A stretch of DNA of 64,000 nt from Billgrantia lactosivorans (GTDB lineage Bacteria > Pseudomonadota > Gammaproteobacteria > Pseudomonadales > Halomonadaceae), in NCBI RefSeq assembly GCF_003254665.1, contig NZ_QHGY01000001.1, positions 372,001-436,000 of the forward strand, given 5' to 3'. Positions 37,765-48,801 of this stretch are shown piece by piece; within the stretch, counting starts at the first letter, position 1, and each line of letters opens with the position of its first letter. The notes under the pieces are model-generated. The model was not told the origin of the DNA and searched no databases. It worked only from the letters and a program-made list of their open reading frames with translations. A program made the position numbers and the translations under genes.

Positions 37765-38901
37765 TCAGCTGCGCAGCAGGCATCGCGCGAGCTCGCGGCT
37801 GTCTCGGCAGGCGGCTTGGAACTGACCGAACAGGCGCGGTTGCATGCCGAGGAACCACAGACCCGGGAGCCCGGGAAACGACTCGGCGCCCTGGCCCCGG
37901 GGGATGCCTCGGTCATCGAGCACCTTGAGATGTCCCACCAAGCCCTCCAGGCCCGGCCGGTACCCCGTGGCACAGATGACGAAATCCGGCCGCAGCCGCC
38001 GCCCGTCCTCGAGCACCACCGCCCGCGGCTCGAACGCGACGACTTGGGGAACCACGATCGCGCGGCCACGCTCGAGCGCACGGACGAAACCGTCGTCGAT
38101 GGCGGGGGCCACACCGTGCCGAGCCAGACGAGTGGCCGCGCCGATCTCACCTCGGGGCAGGCCCAGCCGGCGCAGATCGCCGAAGGCAAAGCGCTCGGTC
38201 ATGGCGAGCAGGCCATCGGCGACTGCCGTTGGCAGGCAGTTGATCACGCCGGACAGCCGCTGCACGGGAACGCCCAGCAAGCGCGTGGGCAGGATGGCGG
38301 TGCCGCCGCGAACGGCGACCCACAGGCGGCGCGTGCGCTGGCGCACAAGATGGTTCAGCACGTCCACGCCGGAGTTGCCTGCGCCGACGACGAGCACGCG
38401 CCGATCGCGGTAGTCGTCGAGGGAGCCGAAGTCGGCGGCATGCCGCACCCTCCCGCGGAACCCCTCGCGCCCCGGCCAGTCGGGAATGACCGGGACGCGT
38501 TCCCGTCCGGTGGCGACCACGACGTGACGTGCCTTGATCTCGCCGATATTCGTCTCGAGGCACCAGCCGTCACCGCCGGGCACGATCCGCGACACCGACA
38601 CTCCGCACTCGATGGGCGAGGCGAGATCCCGCGCATAGGCTTCGAGGTAGCGGATCACGCTGTCGCGGCCGGCAAACACCCCCGCGCTGCGCGGGAGCGG
38701 CCGCCCGGGCAGTCGCGAAAAGCGTCGGTGAGTGTTGAGCCGAAGCTGAGGATGCCGGCGCCGCCAGGGCTCGGCGATCCGTGGTGCCGCCTCGAGGAGC
38801 CTGGGGCGGACCCCGCGGCGCTCCAGCCGGTAGGCCAAGGCGAGCCCGGACAGTCCGGCGCCGACGATCACGACCGGATGGCAGAAACAACCAGCCGGCA
38901 T
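37765..38901 (-). CDS. Flavin-containing monooxygenase-like NAD(P)/FAD oxidoreductase
   Basis: This 378-residue protein has an N-terminal FAD-binding GxGxxG (VVIVGAGLSGLALAYRLE, near residue 9) and a second dinucleotide motif for NADPH (RVLVVGAGNSGVDVL, near 168). CATGYRPGL in the C-terminal part is the family ATG motif. It resembles CzcO/YUCCA-type monooxygenases or oxidoreductases; the substrate is unknown. It begins 51 bp after the end of the LytTR regulator gene on the same strand, so it may be the last gene of that operon. It ends one base after the convergent ATPase gene. Confidence 0.85.
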   Translation of the reverse strand: MPAGCFCHPVVIVGAGLSGLALAYRLERRGVRPRLLEAAPRIAEPWRRRHPQLRLNTHRRFSRLPGRPLPRSAGVFAGRDSVIRYLEAYARDLASPIECGVSVSRIVPGGDGWCLETNIGEIKARHVVVATGRERVPVIPDWPGREGFRGRVRHAADFGSLDDYRDRRVLVVGAGNSGVDVLNHLVRQRTRRLWVAVRGGTAILPTRLLGVPVQRLSGVINCLPTAVADGLLAMTERFAFGDLRRLGLPRGEIGAATRLARHGVAPAIDDGFVRALERGRAIVVPQVVAFEPRAVVLEDGRRLRPDFVICATGYRPGLEGLVGHLKVLDDRGIPRGQGAESFPGLPGLWFLGMQPRLFGQFQAACRDSRELARCLLRS

Positions 38902-38952
38902 GCGGCTCCCCTCCTCTCGTTGCTGGATGCCCGTACGATTCCCATCACCTCG

Positions 38953-39711
38953 TCAGCGGGACTGCCGACGAATCTCCTGCGAGCGGGCGCGGCTGGCCTG
39001 AACGCGGCTACCATCCTTCAGCTTGACCAGGTAGCGACCGTCCTCCTGCGGCTCCATGCGTTCGACGTGGTCCAGGTTGACGAGGTGAGAGCGGTGCACG
39101 CGGAGGAAGGGAGGACGCGGCAAGCGCCCTGCCAGTTCGCCGAGCCGCACGCTGATCAGGTAGCCCCGACCGCGCGCGTGCACCATGACGTAGTCGTCCT
39201 GGGCCTCGATACGCACGATCTCGTGCGGCGCGATCGGCACCACCGCCCCCCGGTCGCGGACGAGGACGCGCGCCAGGGGCGCCGGCTCCTCCCGCTCACC
39301 GAGTACGCCACGCGCCCGCTCGAGCATCGCGACCGCCGCCCGGCTCTCGACGGTCAGGCGCGCCCGCTCGATGGCCGCCCGCAACCGCTGAGCGCCGAAG
39401 GGTTTCAGCAGATAGTCGACCGCCTCCAGTTCGAAGGCGGTCACCGCGTACTCGTCGTATGCCGTCGTGAAGACCACCGCCGGCACCTCATCGAAGGCGC
39501 GCAACCGCTCGATGACCTCCAGGCCGGAGAGCCCCGGCATGCGGATGTCCAGAAACACGACATCGGGGCTCAGGCGCCGGATCTCGGCCAGGGCCGCGGC
39601 GCCGTCGCCGGCCTCGCCCACCAGCTCGACCCACGCCACCTCGGCGAGCAGCGCGCGAAGCCGCCGGCGCGCCAACGGCTCGTCATCCACCACCAGTACC
39701 GACAGGCTCAT
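38953..39711 (-). CDS. LytTR-family response regulator
   Basis: This 252-residue regulator has a receiver domain (LVVDDEPLARRRLRALL; phospho-acceptor D55 in VVFLDIRMPG; lysine in YLLKPF) and a C-terminal LytTR DNA-binding domain (IVRIEAQDDYVMVHARG, then FLRVHRSHLVNLDHVERME). The start at 39711 overlaps the end of the histidine kinase gene by 4 bp. The pairing resembles AlgZ-AlgR of pseudomonads, but the neighbours differ, so the target genes are unknown. Confidence 0.92.
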   Translation of the reverse strand: MSLSVLVVDDEPLARRRLRALLAEVAWVELVGEAGDGAAALAEIRRLSPDVVFLDIRMPGLSGLEVIERLRAFDEVPAVVFTTAYDEYAVTAFELEAVDYLLKPFGAQRLRAAIERARLTVESRAAVAMLERARGVLGEREEPAPLARVLVRDRGAVVPIAPHEIVRIEAQDDYVMVHARGRGYLISVRLGELAGRLPRPPFLRVHRSHLVNLDHVERMEPQEDGRYLVKLKDGSRVQASRARSQEIRRQSR

Positions 39712-40760
39712 GATGCCCTCCCCTGTGGCAGGTGCCCCGGCAGCACGAGGCGGACCGCGAACCCTTGCCCCGGTGCGGTCGTCACCTGCATATGGCTGCG
39801 GCCCGGGTAGTGCAGCTCGAGCTGGCGCCGCACGGTCGAGAGGCCGAGCCCCGCGCCAAGCCGGCATGCTTCGGCATCGGCACCCTGGCCGTCGTCCGCG
39901 ACCTCGACGACGAGGGAGCCCTCCTCCACGGCGGCCGCCAGGCGAAGCGTACCGCCTTCGAGCCTTGGCGCGATGCCGTGGCGCACGGCATTCTCGACCA
40001 GCGGCTGCAGCAGCAGCGAGGGCACGGCAAGTTCGAGGGCCTCCGGGTCCAGCGCTTCCTCGACGCCCAGCCGCTCCCCCAGTCGCAACTGTTCCAGGGC
40101 CAGGTAATGGCGGATGAAAACGAGCTCGTCCTCCAGCGCCACCTCCGGCGTGTCGCTGCGGCCGCTATGCAGCACATAGCGCATGAGATCGCCGAAACGC
40201 TCGAGCGCCTGTTCGGTGGCCGCACTGTCGTCCCGGGCCAGTTGGGTCAAGGAGTGCAGGGTGTTGAACAGGAAATGGGGGTCGAGCTGCGCGCGCAGGG
40301 CCTGGAGCTCGGCGCGCGTGGCGACGAGGGCCTGTTCGGTCAGTTGTTCTCGCGTCCGCCGCCATTGCGCATTGGCCGCAATCGCCGCGTAGAGGATCAA
40401 CCCACCCACTAACTGCCAGGGAGCGCCGTTGTACAGGAAGGCCTGCGCGGCCTCGCGGTGCACCGGCAACGCCAGCAGATAGATGCAAATCGTCCAGGCG
40501 ACGGCGAAGCCCGTCGCGACCAGGCCATGCACGACGAGCGCTGGACCGCGACCGAGCGCCTGCCGTGGCCGCCGGGCGAAGCGCCAGGCACAGCCGCCGA
40601 GCAGCACGCCGGGCACGGCCACCATCAGGGCGGCCGCGATCGCGTGAGCCCAGGGCAGCCCCTGCCCGAGGTAGACGGGCACCAGCAGAGCAGACCCGGC
40701 CAGGGCGACGAGGGTCAGCAGGATGGGTGTACGGCGCCAGCCGTCGAGTCTCGCCCTCAT
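39708..40760 (-). CDS. LytS/AlgZ-type sensor histidine kinase
   Basis: This 350-residue kinase has four hydrophobic segments in the first 150 residues, a short coiled stretch, the His_kinase domain with phospho-histidine in RAQLDPHFLFNTLHSL, and an ATPase domain with LLLQPLVENAVRHGI and LGAGLGLSTVRRQLEL. It has no extracytoplasmic sensor domain, so it probably senses through its membrane segments. It overlaps its response regulator (4 bp) and an upstream methyltransferase gene (4 bp), which indicates one operon. Confidence 0.92.
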   Translation of the reverse strand: MRARLDGWRRTPILLTLVALAGSALLVPVYLGQGLPWAHAIAAALMVAVPGVLLGGCAWRFARRPRQALGRGPALVVHGLVATGFAVAWTICIYLLALPVHREAAQAFLYNGAPWQLVGGLILYAAIAANAQWRRTREQLTEQALVATRAELQALRAQLDPHFLFNTLHSLTQLARDDSAATEQALERFGDLMRYVLHSGRSDTPEVALEDELVFIRHYLALEQLRLGERLGVEEALDPEALELAVPSLLLQPLVENAVRHGIAPRLEGGTLRLAAAVEEGSLVVEVADDGQGADAEACRLGAGLGLSTVRRQLELHYPGRSHMQVTTAPGQGFAVRLVLPGHLPQGRAS

Positions 40761-41437
40761 GGTTCCACCCCGGCCGGCGAACCCGGCGGTTTTCGCCAGC
40801 AGGCGAACGAGGCAAGCTGGCGTCGCGATACCAGCCGGCGCGGCTGTCGGTGAGGCAGCCACTGCGGGAAGTTGCCCTGCAGGAACAGGCCCCCGAAGCC
40901 GTGCCTGACCGACAGCCGCAGCGGCAGGGAACGGAGCCGTTCACCCACTGCCACCGGTTGGGTACAGAAGCAGAGGCACAACAGGCCACCCGGCGCCAGC
41001 ACGCGCACGAGCTCCGCGACGGCCCGCTCCGGCTCGGCAGTGGTTTCCAGCGCCCAGGCACAGATCACGATGTCGAATTCCGCCTCGCTGAAGGGCAAGG
41101 CCAGCAGGTCCGCGTGGACATGTCGGCCCGGCACGCTGCTCGCCCGTTCCAGCATGGCGGGCGCCAGGTCGACCAGGGTCAAGTCTGCCCCGGGCTCCGC
41201 CCCCATGACCCAGCGCGCCAGCGTCCCGGGACCGCAACCGGCATCGAGCACCCGGCGACCGGGCTCGAGTTCGGCAGCGAGGCAGCCCTGGAGCGCCGCC
41301 AGCGATTCGGCGCCTGCCCGTTCCAGCCAGCGACGATGCATGCGGTCGTACCGTGGCGCCAGCCGATCGTAGAGTGCCACGCTATCGCCCCGCGGCAGGG
41401 TCAGTGGCAACAGGACATCCCGGATCGCCGTCAGCAT
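40757..41437 (-). CDS. Class I SAM-dependent methyltransferase (UbiE-like fold)
   Basis: This 226-residue protein has the SAM-binding motif RRVLDAGCGPGTLARWV near residue 61, then LTLVDLAPAMLERA and ADLLALPFSEAEFDIVICAW. The substrate is unknown; the C-terminal VRHGFGGLFLQGNFPQWLP is not a familiar signature. The start at 41437 is chosen because the frame upstream has no ribosome-binding site and looks non-coding. It leads the operon with the LytS/LytTR genes (4-bp overlap), so it may modify something the two-component system senses or controls. Confidence 0.82.
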   Translation of the reverse strand: MLTAIRDVLLPLTLPRGDSVALYDRLAPRYDRMHRRWLERAGAESLAALQGCLAAELEPGRRVLDAGCGPGTLARWVMGAEPGADLTLVDLAPAMLERASSVPGRHVHADLLALPFSEAEFDIVICAWALETTAEPERAVAELVRVLAPGGLLCLCFCTQPVAVGERLRSLPLRLSVRHGFGGLFLQGNFPQWLPHRQPRRLVSRRQLASFACWRKPPGSPAGVEP

Positions 41438-41621
41438 CGTCTCGCCTCGCTCATGCACTGGCGCGCCACTGGCGCCGTTGCCTGCACCATATGGCCTCAT
41501 CGCGACGGCCGCCACGAGAACTCGGTAAACGGCAGATTGGCTCGGCGAACGGTTGCCCCGGCGGGTCGCTGGCCTACCGGAGCGGGGCCCGGCCATGCCT
41601 GAGCGCGGCAGCCTGCAAAGG

Positions 41622-44102
41622 CTATTCTCGGCGCTTGGTCCGCGCCGTAGCCTCGGCGGATAGCGGGTCTTCGGGCCAGGGGTGCTTGGGATAGCGGCCG
41701 CGCATCTCGCGGCGCACCTCGGCGTAGCCGTTGGCCCAGAAGCTGGCGAGATCCGCGGTGACCTGCAGCGGACGCCGCGCCGGCGAGAGCAGGTGCAGCA
41801 GCACCGCGACCCGCCCCTCGGCGATCCGCGGCGAATCGTGCCAGCCGAACACCTCCTGCAGCTTCACCGCCAGTACCGGCGCCCGGCCCTCCAGGCACGG
41901 CGTGTAGTCGAGCCGCACCCGCGAGCCGCTGGGCACCGCGAGGCGCTCCGGTGCCAATTCGTCGAGCCGGCGGCGCTGGGGCCATGCCAGGCTGTCGAGC
42001 AGAAGGCGGCCCAGCGGCAGCCGCGCCACGGCGTCGAGGCTTCTGACACCGTCGAGGTGTGGCCCCAGCCATGTCTCGAGCGTATCCAGCAGCGCCGGCG
42101 TCGACCAGTCGGGCCATTCGTCGCCGCACACCTGGCGCAGCAGCGCCACCCGACCACGCAACTGCTCGTCGCTGTCGCCGAAGGGCAGCTCGCCGCGGCG
42201 ACGCAGGGCCTCGAGCAGTGCCTGGCGCACCGCCTCCGGTGGCAGTGACTGCAGCGGCTTGCGTTCGAGCACCACAGCCCCCAGGCCGCGTACCTGCTCG
42301 CCGACCAGGCGCCCCTGCTCCTCCGACCACTCCAGGCTGGCATGCCATTCACGCGTTTCGGGAAACAGCGCCTCGAGCCGTGACCGCGCGATGGCCACGC
42401 CGCGAAAGATGCGCGCCCCGCTGGCCTGACCGTCGAGGTCGGCGGCCACCAGCAGCTCGGCATGGGCCAGTGGATGGCGCTCCGGCAGCGTCGCCAGCCC
42501 GCCCGACGCCAGGCGGAAGCGTCCCGGCCCCGCGTCGTGGTGAATGCGCTGGGCCACCCGGTCCGGATAGGCCAGGGCCAGCAGTTCCCCCAGCGGCGCC
42601 AGGGTTGGCACTTCCAGGCGCACGCCGCCAATGCGGGCCAGGCGCTGGGCCTCGCGCTGCCATTGACGGTGAGCGGCGGGCTGCGCCAGGCGGGCCTGCA
42701 GCGTGCGCTCCAGGTCCTGTTCACCGTCGAGGTCACGCCCCTCCAGCGCCGCCACCAGGGCACAGGCCAGCGGCACGGCGTCGAGTTCGCCGGCACGCGC
42801 CAGCATCGCGGCCAGGCGCGGATGGGTGGGCCAGCGCACGCAGGCGCGGCCCAGCTCATTGAGCAGGAGGGTCTCGTCCAGCACGCCGAGCCGCTGCAGC
42901 AGGCGACGGCCTGCGGCCAGCGCCCCGGCCGGCGGTGGCGTGACCCAGGCCAGCGCGCTCGGTTCGACGATCCCCCAGCGCGCCAGCTCGAAGGCCAGCG
43001 GAGCGAGATCGGCCTGCCGCATCTCGGGCTCGCCGTGAGCCGGCAGCGGCTGCTCCTCGGCCCACAGCCGCAGGCAAAGCCCCGGCCCCTGGCGCCCGGC
43101 CCGGCCACGGCGCTGGTCGGCGCTGGCGCGATTGACGCGACGGGTCTCCAGCCGGCTGAGCCCGCTGCGCGGCTGGAACACCGGCACCCGCTCCTGGCCG
43201 GCGTCGATGACGATGCGCACGCCATCCACGGTCACGCTCGATTCGGCGATGGCGGTGGAGAGCACCACCCGCCGCCGGCCGTCGACCTCGGGCTTCAAGG
43301 CGCGGCGCTGCTCCTCCAGCGGCAGGCGCCCGTGCAGCTCGCGTACCGCCAGTTCGGGCTGGCGGCTGGCCAGCTCGCGCGCCAGGCGGCGGATTTCGGC
43401 CACCCCGGGCAGGAACACCAGGGCATCGCCTTCGCACAGGGCCAGCGCTTCCCCTACCGCCCTGGCCTGCTGGCCTGCGGCGTCATCCCGAGAATTGACA
43501 TGAGTGCTGAGGGGACGATAGCGGGTCTCCACCGGGAAGCTGCGCCCCTGACTCTCCACCAGCGGCGTGGCTTCGCCGAGCACGCCGAGCAGCGCCTCGA
43601 CGTCGAGGGTCGCCGACATCACCAGCAGGCGCAGGTCGTCGCGCACCGACTGGGCGTCGAGCGCCAGGGCCAGCCCCAGGTCGGCCTCCAGGCTGCGCTC
43701 GTGGAACTCGTCGAAGACGATGCCGGTCACTCCGTCGAGCAGCGGATCGTCCTGCAGCATGCGCGTCAGCACGCCCTGGGTGACCACCTCGAGCCGCGTG
43801 CCGGGCCCCACCCGGCTCTCGCCGCGCATGCGGTAGCCCACGGTCTGCCCCACGGGCTCGCCCAGGCTCTCCGCCATGTAGCCGGCGGCGAGGCGAGCGG
43901 CCACCCGCCGCGGCTCCAGCAGCAGCAGGCGGCCTGCACCGCGCTCGCCCCGGCACCAGTCCTCGTCGAGCAGCGCCAGCGGCACCCGGGTGGTCTTGCC
44001 CGCCCCGGGGTCGGCGGCGAGCAGCGCCCTCGAATGCGCGGCCAGTGCCTGGCGGATCGCCGGCAGCTGGGCGTCGATGGGCAGTTCGCCGCCGGGCGTC
44101 AT
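41622..44102 (-). CDS. hrpB: ATP-dependent helicase HrpB
   Basis: This 826-residue DEAH-type helicase has Walker [13 protein letters not shown] (residues 31-42), the DEFH box ([14 protein letters not shown]), motif III SATLD, and motif [20 protein letters not shown]. An HA2/OB region and the HrpB-specific C-terminal domain follow. The length matches E. coli HrpB (about 810). An in-frame ATG at 44123 is the alternative start. HrpB's cellular role is not settled; related HrpA works on stalled ribosomes. It is divergent from the GAPDH-arsJ pair. Confidence 0.92.
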   Translation of the reverse strand: MTPGGELPIDAQLPAIRQALAAHSRALLAADPGAGKTTRVPLALLDEDWCRGERGAGRLLLLEPRRVAARLAAGYMAESLGEPVGQTVGYRMRGESRVGPGTRLEVVTQGVLTRMLQDDPLLDGVTGIVFDEFHERSLEADLGLALALDAQSVRDDLRLLVMSATLDVEALLGVLGEATPLVESQGRSFPVETRYRPLSTHVNSRDDAAGQQARAVGEALALCEGDALVFLPGVAEIRRLARELASRQPELAVRELHGRLPLEEQRRALKPEVDGRRRVVLSTAIAESSVTVDGVRIVIDAGQERVPVFQPRSGLSRLETRRVNRASADQRRGRAGRQGPGLCLRLWAEEQPLPAHGEPEMRQADLAPLAFELARWGIVEPSALAWVTPPPAGALAAGRRLLQRLGVLDETLLLNELGRACVRWPTHPRLAAMLARAGELDAVPLACALVAALEGRDLDGEQDLERTLQARLAQPAAHRQWQREAQRLARIGGVRLEVPTLAPLGELLALAYPDRVAQRIHHDAGPGRFRLASGGLATLPERHPLAHAELLVAADLDGQASGARIFRGVAIARSRLEALFPETREWHASLEWSEEQGRLVGEQVRGLGAVVLERKPLQSLPPEAVRQALLEALRRRGELPFGDSDEQLRGRVALLRQVCGDEWPDWSTPALLDTLETWLGPHLDGVRSLDAVARLPLGRLLLDSLAWPQRRRLDELAPERLAVPSGSRVRLDYTPCLEGRAPVLAVKLQEVFGWHDSPRIAEGRVAVLLHLLSPARRPLQVTADLASFWANGYAEVRREMRGRYPKHPWPEDPLSAEATARTKRRE

Positions 44103-44121
44103 CGAATTGTCATCTCGCTTC

Positions 44122-44141
44122 ATATACGATTTGCCATATAT
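44122..44141. promoter_or_regulatory. Inverted repeat upstream of GAPDH-arsJ, candidate arsenic-responsive operator
   Basis: ATATA-N10-TATAT lies 22 bp before the GAPDH start, in an unusually AT-rich spot between two G+C-rich genes. ArsR-type repressors bind AT-rich dyads in such positions. No arsR gene is in the window, so the binding protein is unknown. Confidence 0.35.
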
Positions 44142-44162
44142 TTCGCTCGCAGGAGCCCCGAC

Positions 44163-45197
44163 ATGACCCTCCGCATCGGCATCAACGGTTTCGGCCGCAT
44201 CGGCCGCCTGGCGCTGCGCGCCGGCTGGACCAACCCGGATCTCCAATTCGTACACATCAACGACCCGGGCGGCGACGCCGCCACCTTCGCCCACCTGCTG
44301 CAGTTCGACTCGGTGCACGGCCAGTGGAGCGGCGGCGGCGATGATATCACGTCGGACGAGGGCGCCATCGTGGTGGCCGGCAAGCGCATCGCCTTCAGTG
44401 CCAACCGCGAGATCGCCGACAGCGACTGGTCCGACTGCGACGTGGTGATCGAGGCCTCGGGCAAGATGAAGACCAGCGCCAAGCTCCAGGGCTACCTCGA
44501 CCAGGGCGTGAAGCGCGTGGTGGTCAGCGCGCCGGTGAAGGAGGAAGGCGTGCTCAACGTGGTCATGGGGGTCAACGACCACCGCTTCGACCCGGCCAGC
44601 CACCGCATCGTCACCGCGGCGAGCTGCACCACCAACTGCCTGGCGCCGGTGGTCAAGGTGATCCACGAGCGCCTCGGCATCCGCCACGGCTCGATGACCA
44701 CCATTCACGACATCACCAACACCCAGGTGATCCTCGACGCCCCTCACAAGGACCTGCGCCGTGCCCGGGCCTGCGGCATGAGTTTGATCCCCACCACCAC
44801 CGGCTCGGCCAAGGCGATCACTGCCATCTTCCCTGAACTCGAGGGCAAGCTGAACGGCCACGCCGTGCGCGTGCCGCTGGCCAACGCCTCGCTCACCGAC
44901 ATGGTGTTCGAGGTGGCGCGCGAGACCACGGTGAAGGAGGTCAACGCGTTGCTCAGGCAGGCCGCCGAGGGCGAACTGGCCGGCATCCTCGGCTATGAGG
45001 AGCGCCCGCTGGTCTCCATCGACTATCGCAGCGACCCGCGCAGCTCCATCGTCGACGCCCTCTCCACCATGGTGGTGGCCGGCACCCAGGTGAAGCTCTA
45101 CGCCTGGTACGACAACGAGTACGGCTACGCCTGCCGCACGGTGGAGCTGGCGGCCAAGGTGGGGAAAGCCACCGGTGTCGAGAGCGGAGAAGGATGA
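44163..45197 (+). CDS. ArsJ-associated glyceraldehyde-3-phosphate dehydrogenase
   Basis: This 344-residue GAPDH has the NAD fold [15 protein letters not shown] at the N-terminus and the catalytic cysteine C155 in [12 protein letters not shown]. Its stop overlaps the start of arsJ by 4 bp. In known GAPDH-ArsJ pairs this dedicated enzyme uses arsenate in place of phosphate to make 1-arseno-3-phosphoglycerate, which ArsJ exports. It is thus an arsenate-resistance enzyme rather than the main glycolytic GAPDH. That role rests on the gene pairing. Confidence 0.93.
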   Translation: MTLRIGINGFGRIGRLALRAGWTNPDLQFVHINDPGGDAATFAHLLQFDSVHGQWSGGGDDITSDEGAIVVAGKRIAFSANREIADSDWSDCDVVIEASGKMKTSAKLQGYLDQGVKRVVVSAPVKEEGVLNVVMGVNDHRFDPASHRIVTAASCTTNCLAPVVKVIHERLGIRHGSMTTIHDITNTQVILDAPHKDLRRARACGMSLIPTTTGSAKAITAIFPELEGKLNGHAVRVPLANASLTDMVFEVARETTVKEVNALLRQAAEGELAGILGYEERPLVSIDYRSDPRSSIVDALSTMVVAGTQVKLYAWYDNEYGYACRTVELAAKVGKATGVESGEG

Positions 45198-46417
45198 TCG
45201 CCCGCGTTGCCGCCCTGCCCCGCGAGGTGCGCCAGTATCTGCTGGTGACCGGCAACTACTGGGGCTTCACGCTCACCGACGGCGCCCTGCGCATGCTGGT
45301 GGTGCTCTACTTCCACCAGCTCGGCTATTCGGCGCTGGAAGTGGCGCTGCTGTTCCTGTTCTACGAGTTCTTCGGCGTGGTGACCAACCTGGTGGGAGGC
45401 TGGCTGGGTGCGCGGCTGGGGCTCAACCGCACCATGAACCTGGGGCTGGGCCTGCAGATCGTCGCCCTGGCCATGCTGCTCCTTCCCACGGCCTGGCTCA
45501 CGGTGCCCTGGGTGATGGCGGCCCAGGCACTCTCGGGCATCGCCAAGGACCTCAACAAGATGAGCGCCAAGAGCGCGATCAAGGGCCTGGTACCGGCGGG
45601 CGACGAGGGGCACACCTCGCTCTACCGCTGGGTGGCGCTGCTCACCGGCTCGAAGAATGCGCTCAAGGGGGTGGGCTTCTTTCTCGGCGGGCTGCTGCTC
45701 ACGCTGATCGGCTTCCAGGGCGCGATCCTTGCCATGGCGCTGATGCTCGCCGGCGTTCTCGGCCTCTCGCTCGCCCGCCTTGACGCCGACCTGGGTCGCG
45801 CCAAGGCCAAGCCGAAGTTTCGCGAGATACTCTCCAAGAGCCGTGCGATCAACATTCTCTCGGCGGCGCGGATGTTCCTGTTCGGCGCCCGCGACGTCTG
45901 GTTCGTGGTGGCGCTGCCGGTGTTTCTCGCCACCCGGTTCGGCTGGGACCATTGGCGAGTGGGCGGCTTCCTGGCGCTGTGGGTGATCGGCTACGGGGCG
46001 GTGCAGGCGGTGGCGCCACGCATCACCGGTCGCACGGCGGGGCGCGGCGCCGCCATCGCCTGGGCCGCGGCGTTGGCCGTGCTGCCGGCAATGATCGCGC
46101 TTGGTCTTCAGTGGGAGTGGCAGCCGCAAGCGGTGTTGCTGGGCGGGCTGTTGCTGTTCGGCGCGGTGTTCGCGGTGAACTCCAGCCTGCACAGCTTCCT
46201 GATCGTGCGCATGGCGCGCTCGGACGGGGTCTCGCTGGACGTGGGCTTCTACTACATGGCCAACGCCATGGGCCGGCTGATCGGCACCCTGCTCTCCGGC
46301 TGGCTCTACATGACCGGCGGCCTCACTGCCACGCTGTGGGTGTCGAGCGCCATGCTGCTGGCCACGGTGGCGATCAGCCTGGCGTTGCCGAGGCAGGCCT
46401 CACCCCACACCCCTTGA
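45194..46417 (+). CDS. arsJ: Organoarsenical efflux MFS transporter ArsJ
   Basis: This 407-residue major-facilitator protein has about eleven to twelve helices. The N-terminal block [20 protein letters not shown] and [24 protein letters not shown] sequence (here [14 protein letters not shown]) are diagnostic of ArsJ. It exports 1-arseno-3-phosphoglycerate, whose breakdown outside releases arsenate. It is translationally coupled to the GAPDH gene. Its last 44 bp overlap the end of the convergent TetR gene. No other ars operon genes adjoin. Confidence 0.93.
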   Translation: MIARVAALPREVRQYLLVTGNYWGFTLTDGALRMLVVLYFHQLGYSALEVALLFLFYEFFGVVTNLVGGWLGARLGLNRTMNLGLGLQIVALAMLLLPTAWLTVPWVMAAQALSGIAKDLNKMSAKSAIKGLVPAGDEGHTSLYRWVALLTGSKNALKGVGFFLGGLLLTLIGFQGAILAMALMLAGVLGLSLARLDADLGRAKAKPKFREILSKSRAINILSAARMFLFGARDVWFVVALPVFLATRFGWDHWRVGGFLALWVIGYGAVQAVAPRITGRTAGRGAAIAWAAALAVLPAMIALGLQWEWQPQAVLLGGLLLFGAVFAVNSSLHSFLIVRMARSDGVSLDVGFYYMANAMGRLIGTLLSGWLYMTGGLTATLWVSSAMLLATVAISLALPRQASPHTP

Positions 46418-47057
46418 GGATCACCTGGGTCAGGAACTGAGTGATGCGCTCGACGTCGGCATCGCTGATCTCGTCCTTGCCGGTAATGCCCAGCACCTGA
46501 GCCTCGAAGTCGGCGTAGTGCTGGGTGGCCGACCAGATCAGGAAGATCAGCCATACCGGATCGACCGGATCCATCAGTCCCCGCTCGGCCCACTGCTCGA
46601 AGATTCGTGCCCGGGTCTGCACCCACTGGCGCAACTCGCCACGCAGGTAGCCCTGAAGGAAGGGCGCGCCACCGAGTATCTCCGCGGCGAACAGACGCGA
46701 CCCTTCCGGGTGCTGGCGCGAGAGCTGCATCTTGCTGCGGATGAACGCCTCGAGTACATCGGCGGGGTCGTCCTCCACGCTGATGTCGTCGAGCAACGCG
46801 TTCCAGCGCGCCATCATGCGCTCGAGCAGGCGCACGTAGAGGCCGCGCTTGTTGCCCATGTAGTAGAGCACGTTGGACTTGGGCAGCCCCGCCTCCTCGG
46901 CGATGGCCTGTACGCTGGCGCCGCGGTAACCGTACTGGGCGAAGACCCGCTCGGCGGCTTCGAGGATCTCGCGCTCGTTGCGTTCGCGCGTGGCGCCATT
47001 GCTCTCGCCACCCTGCCGAGCAGGCCTCACGGTCTCGGTTTCGGTCACGTCTGTCAT
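46374..47057 (-). CDS. TetR-family regulator, RutR-like
   Basis: This 227-residue regulator has an N-terminal TetR helix-turn-helix (VQAIAEEAGLPKSNVLYYMG, about residues 45-64) and a C-terminal domain of the RutR/YcdC type (LIFLIWSATQHYADFEAQV). RutR senses uracil or thymine and controls pyrimidine and purine catabolism. A 16-bp site matching the RutR consensus in 15 of 16 positions lies between this gene and the divergent xdhABC operon. It is therefore probably the local controller of xanthine breakdown. The start at 47057 gives normal length. Confidence 0.88.
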   Translation of the reverse strand: MTDVTETETVRPARQGGESNGATRERNEREILEAAERVFAQYGYRGASVQAIAEEAGLPKSNVLYYMGNKRGLYVRLLERMMARWNALLDDISVEDDPADVLEAFIRSKMQLSRQHPEGSRLFAAEILGGAPFLQGYLRGELRQWVQTRARIFEQWAERGLMDPVDPVWLIFLIWSATQHYADFEAQVLGITGKDEISDADVERITQFLTQVILKGCGVRPASATPG

Positions 47058-47241
47058 CGACAGGCCCCTGCCCTGTGAATGGTGGGAAAGCCAAGAGAGT
47101 GCCCCACCGCGGGGCTTCCTGCAAATGAGACCATCGAGGGGCGCGACAAGTGCAACGCCCTCGGCACACCTCTCGGCGGCTGGCCCCGGTCGCATTTTGC
47201 CCCTTGCAAAGTGCGACAATCTGGCCCATCCTGAGATCATC

Positions 47242-47257
47242 CTGACCATTTGGTCAA
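47242..47257. promoter_or_regulatory. RutR-type operator upstream of xdhA
   Basis: CTGACCATTTGGTCAA contains the perfect palindrome TGACCA-TT-TGGTCA and matches the RutR consensus TTGACCA-N2-TGGTCAA with one mismatch. It is 80 bp upstream of xdhA and about 185 bp upstream of the divergent RutR-like gene. Confidence 0.82.
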
Positions 47258-47337
47258 CACGCGGCGACCGCACCTTGCGATGCACCATCCCGCGTGGCGA
47301 TGGGTCAGCTATCACAACGTCAACAAGAGACAAGGCG

Positions 47338-48784
<1,447 letters not shown>

Positions 48785-48801
<17 letters not shown>

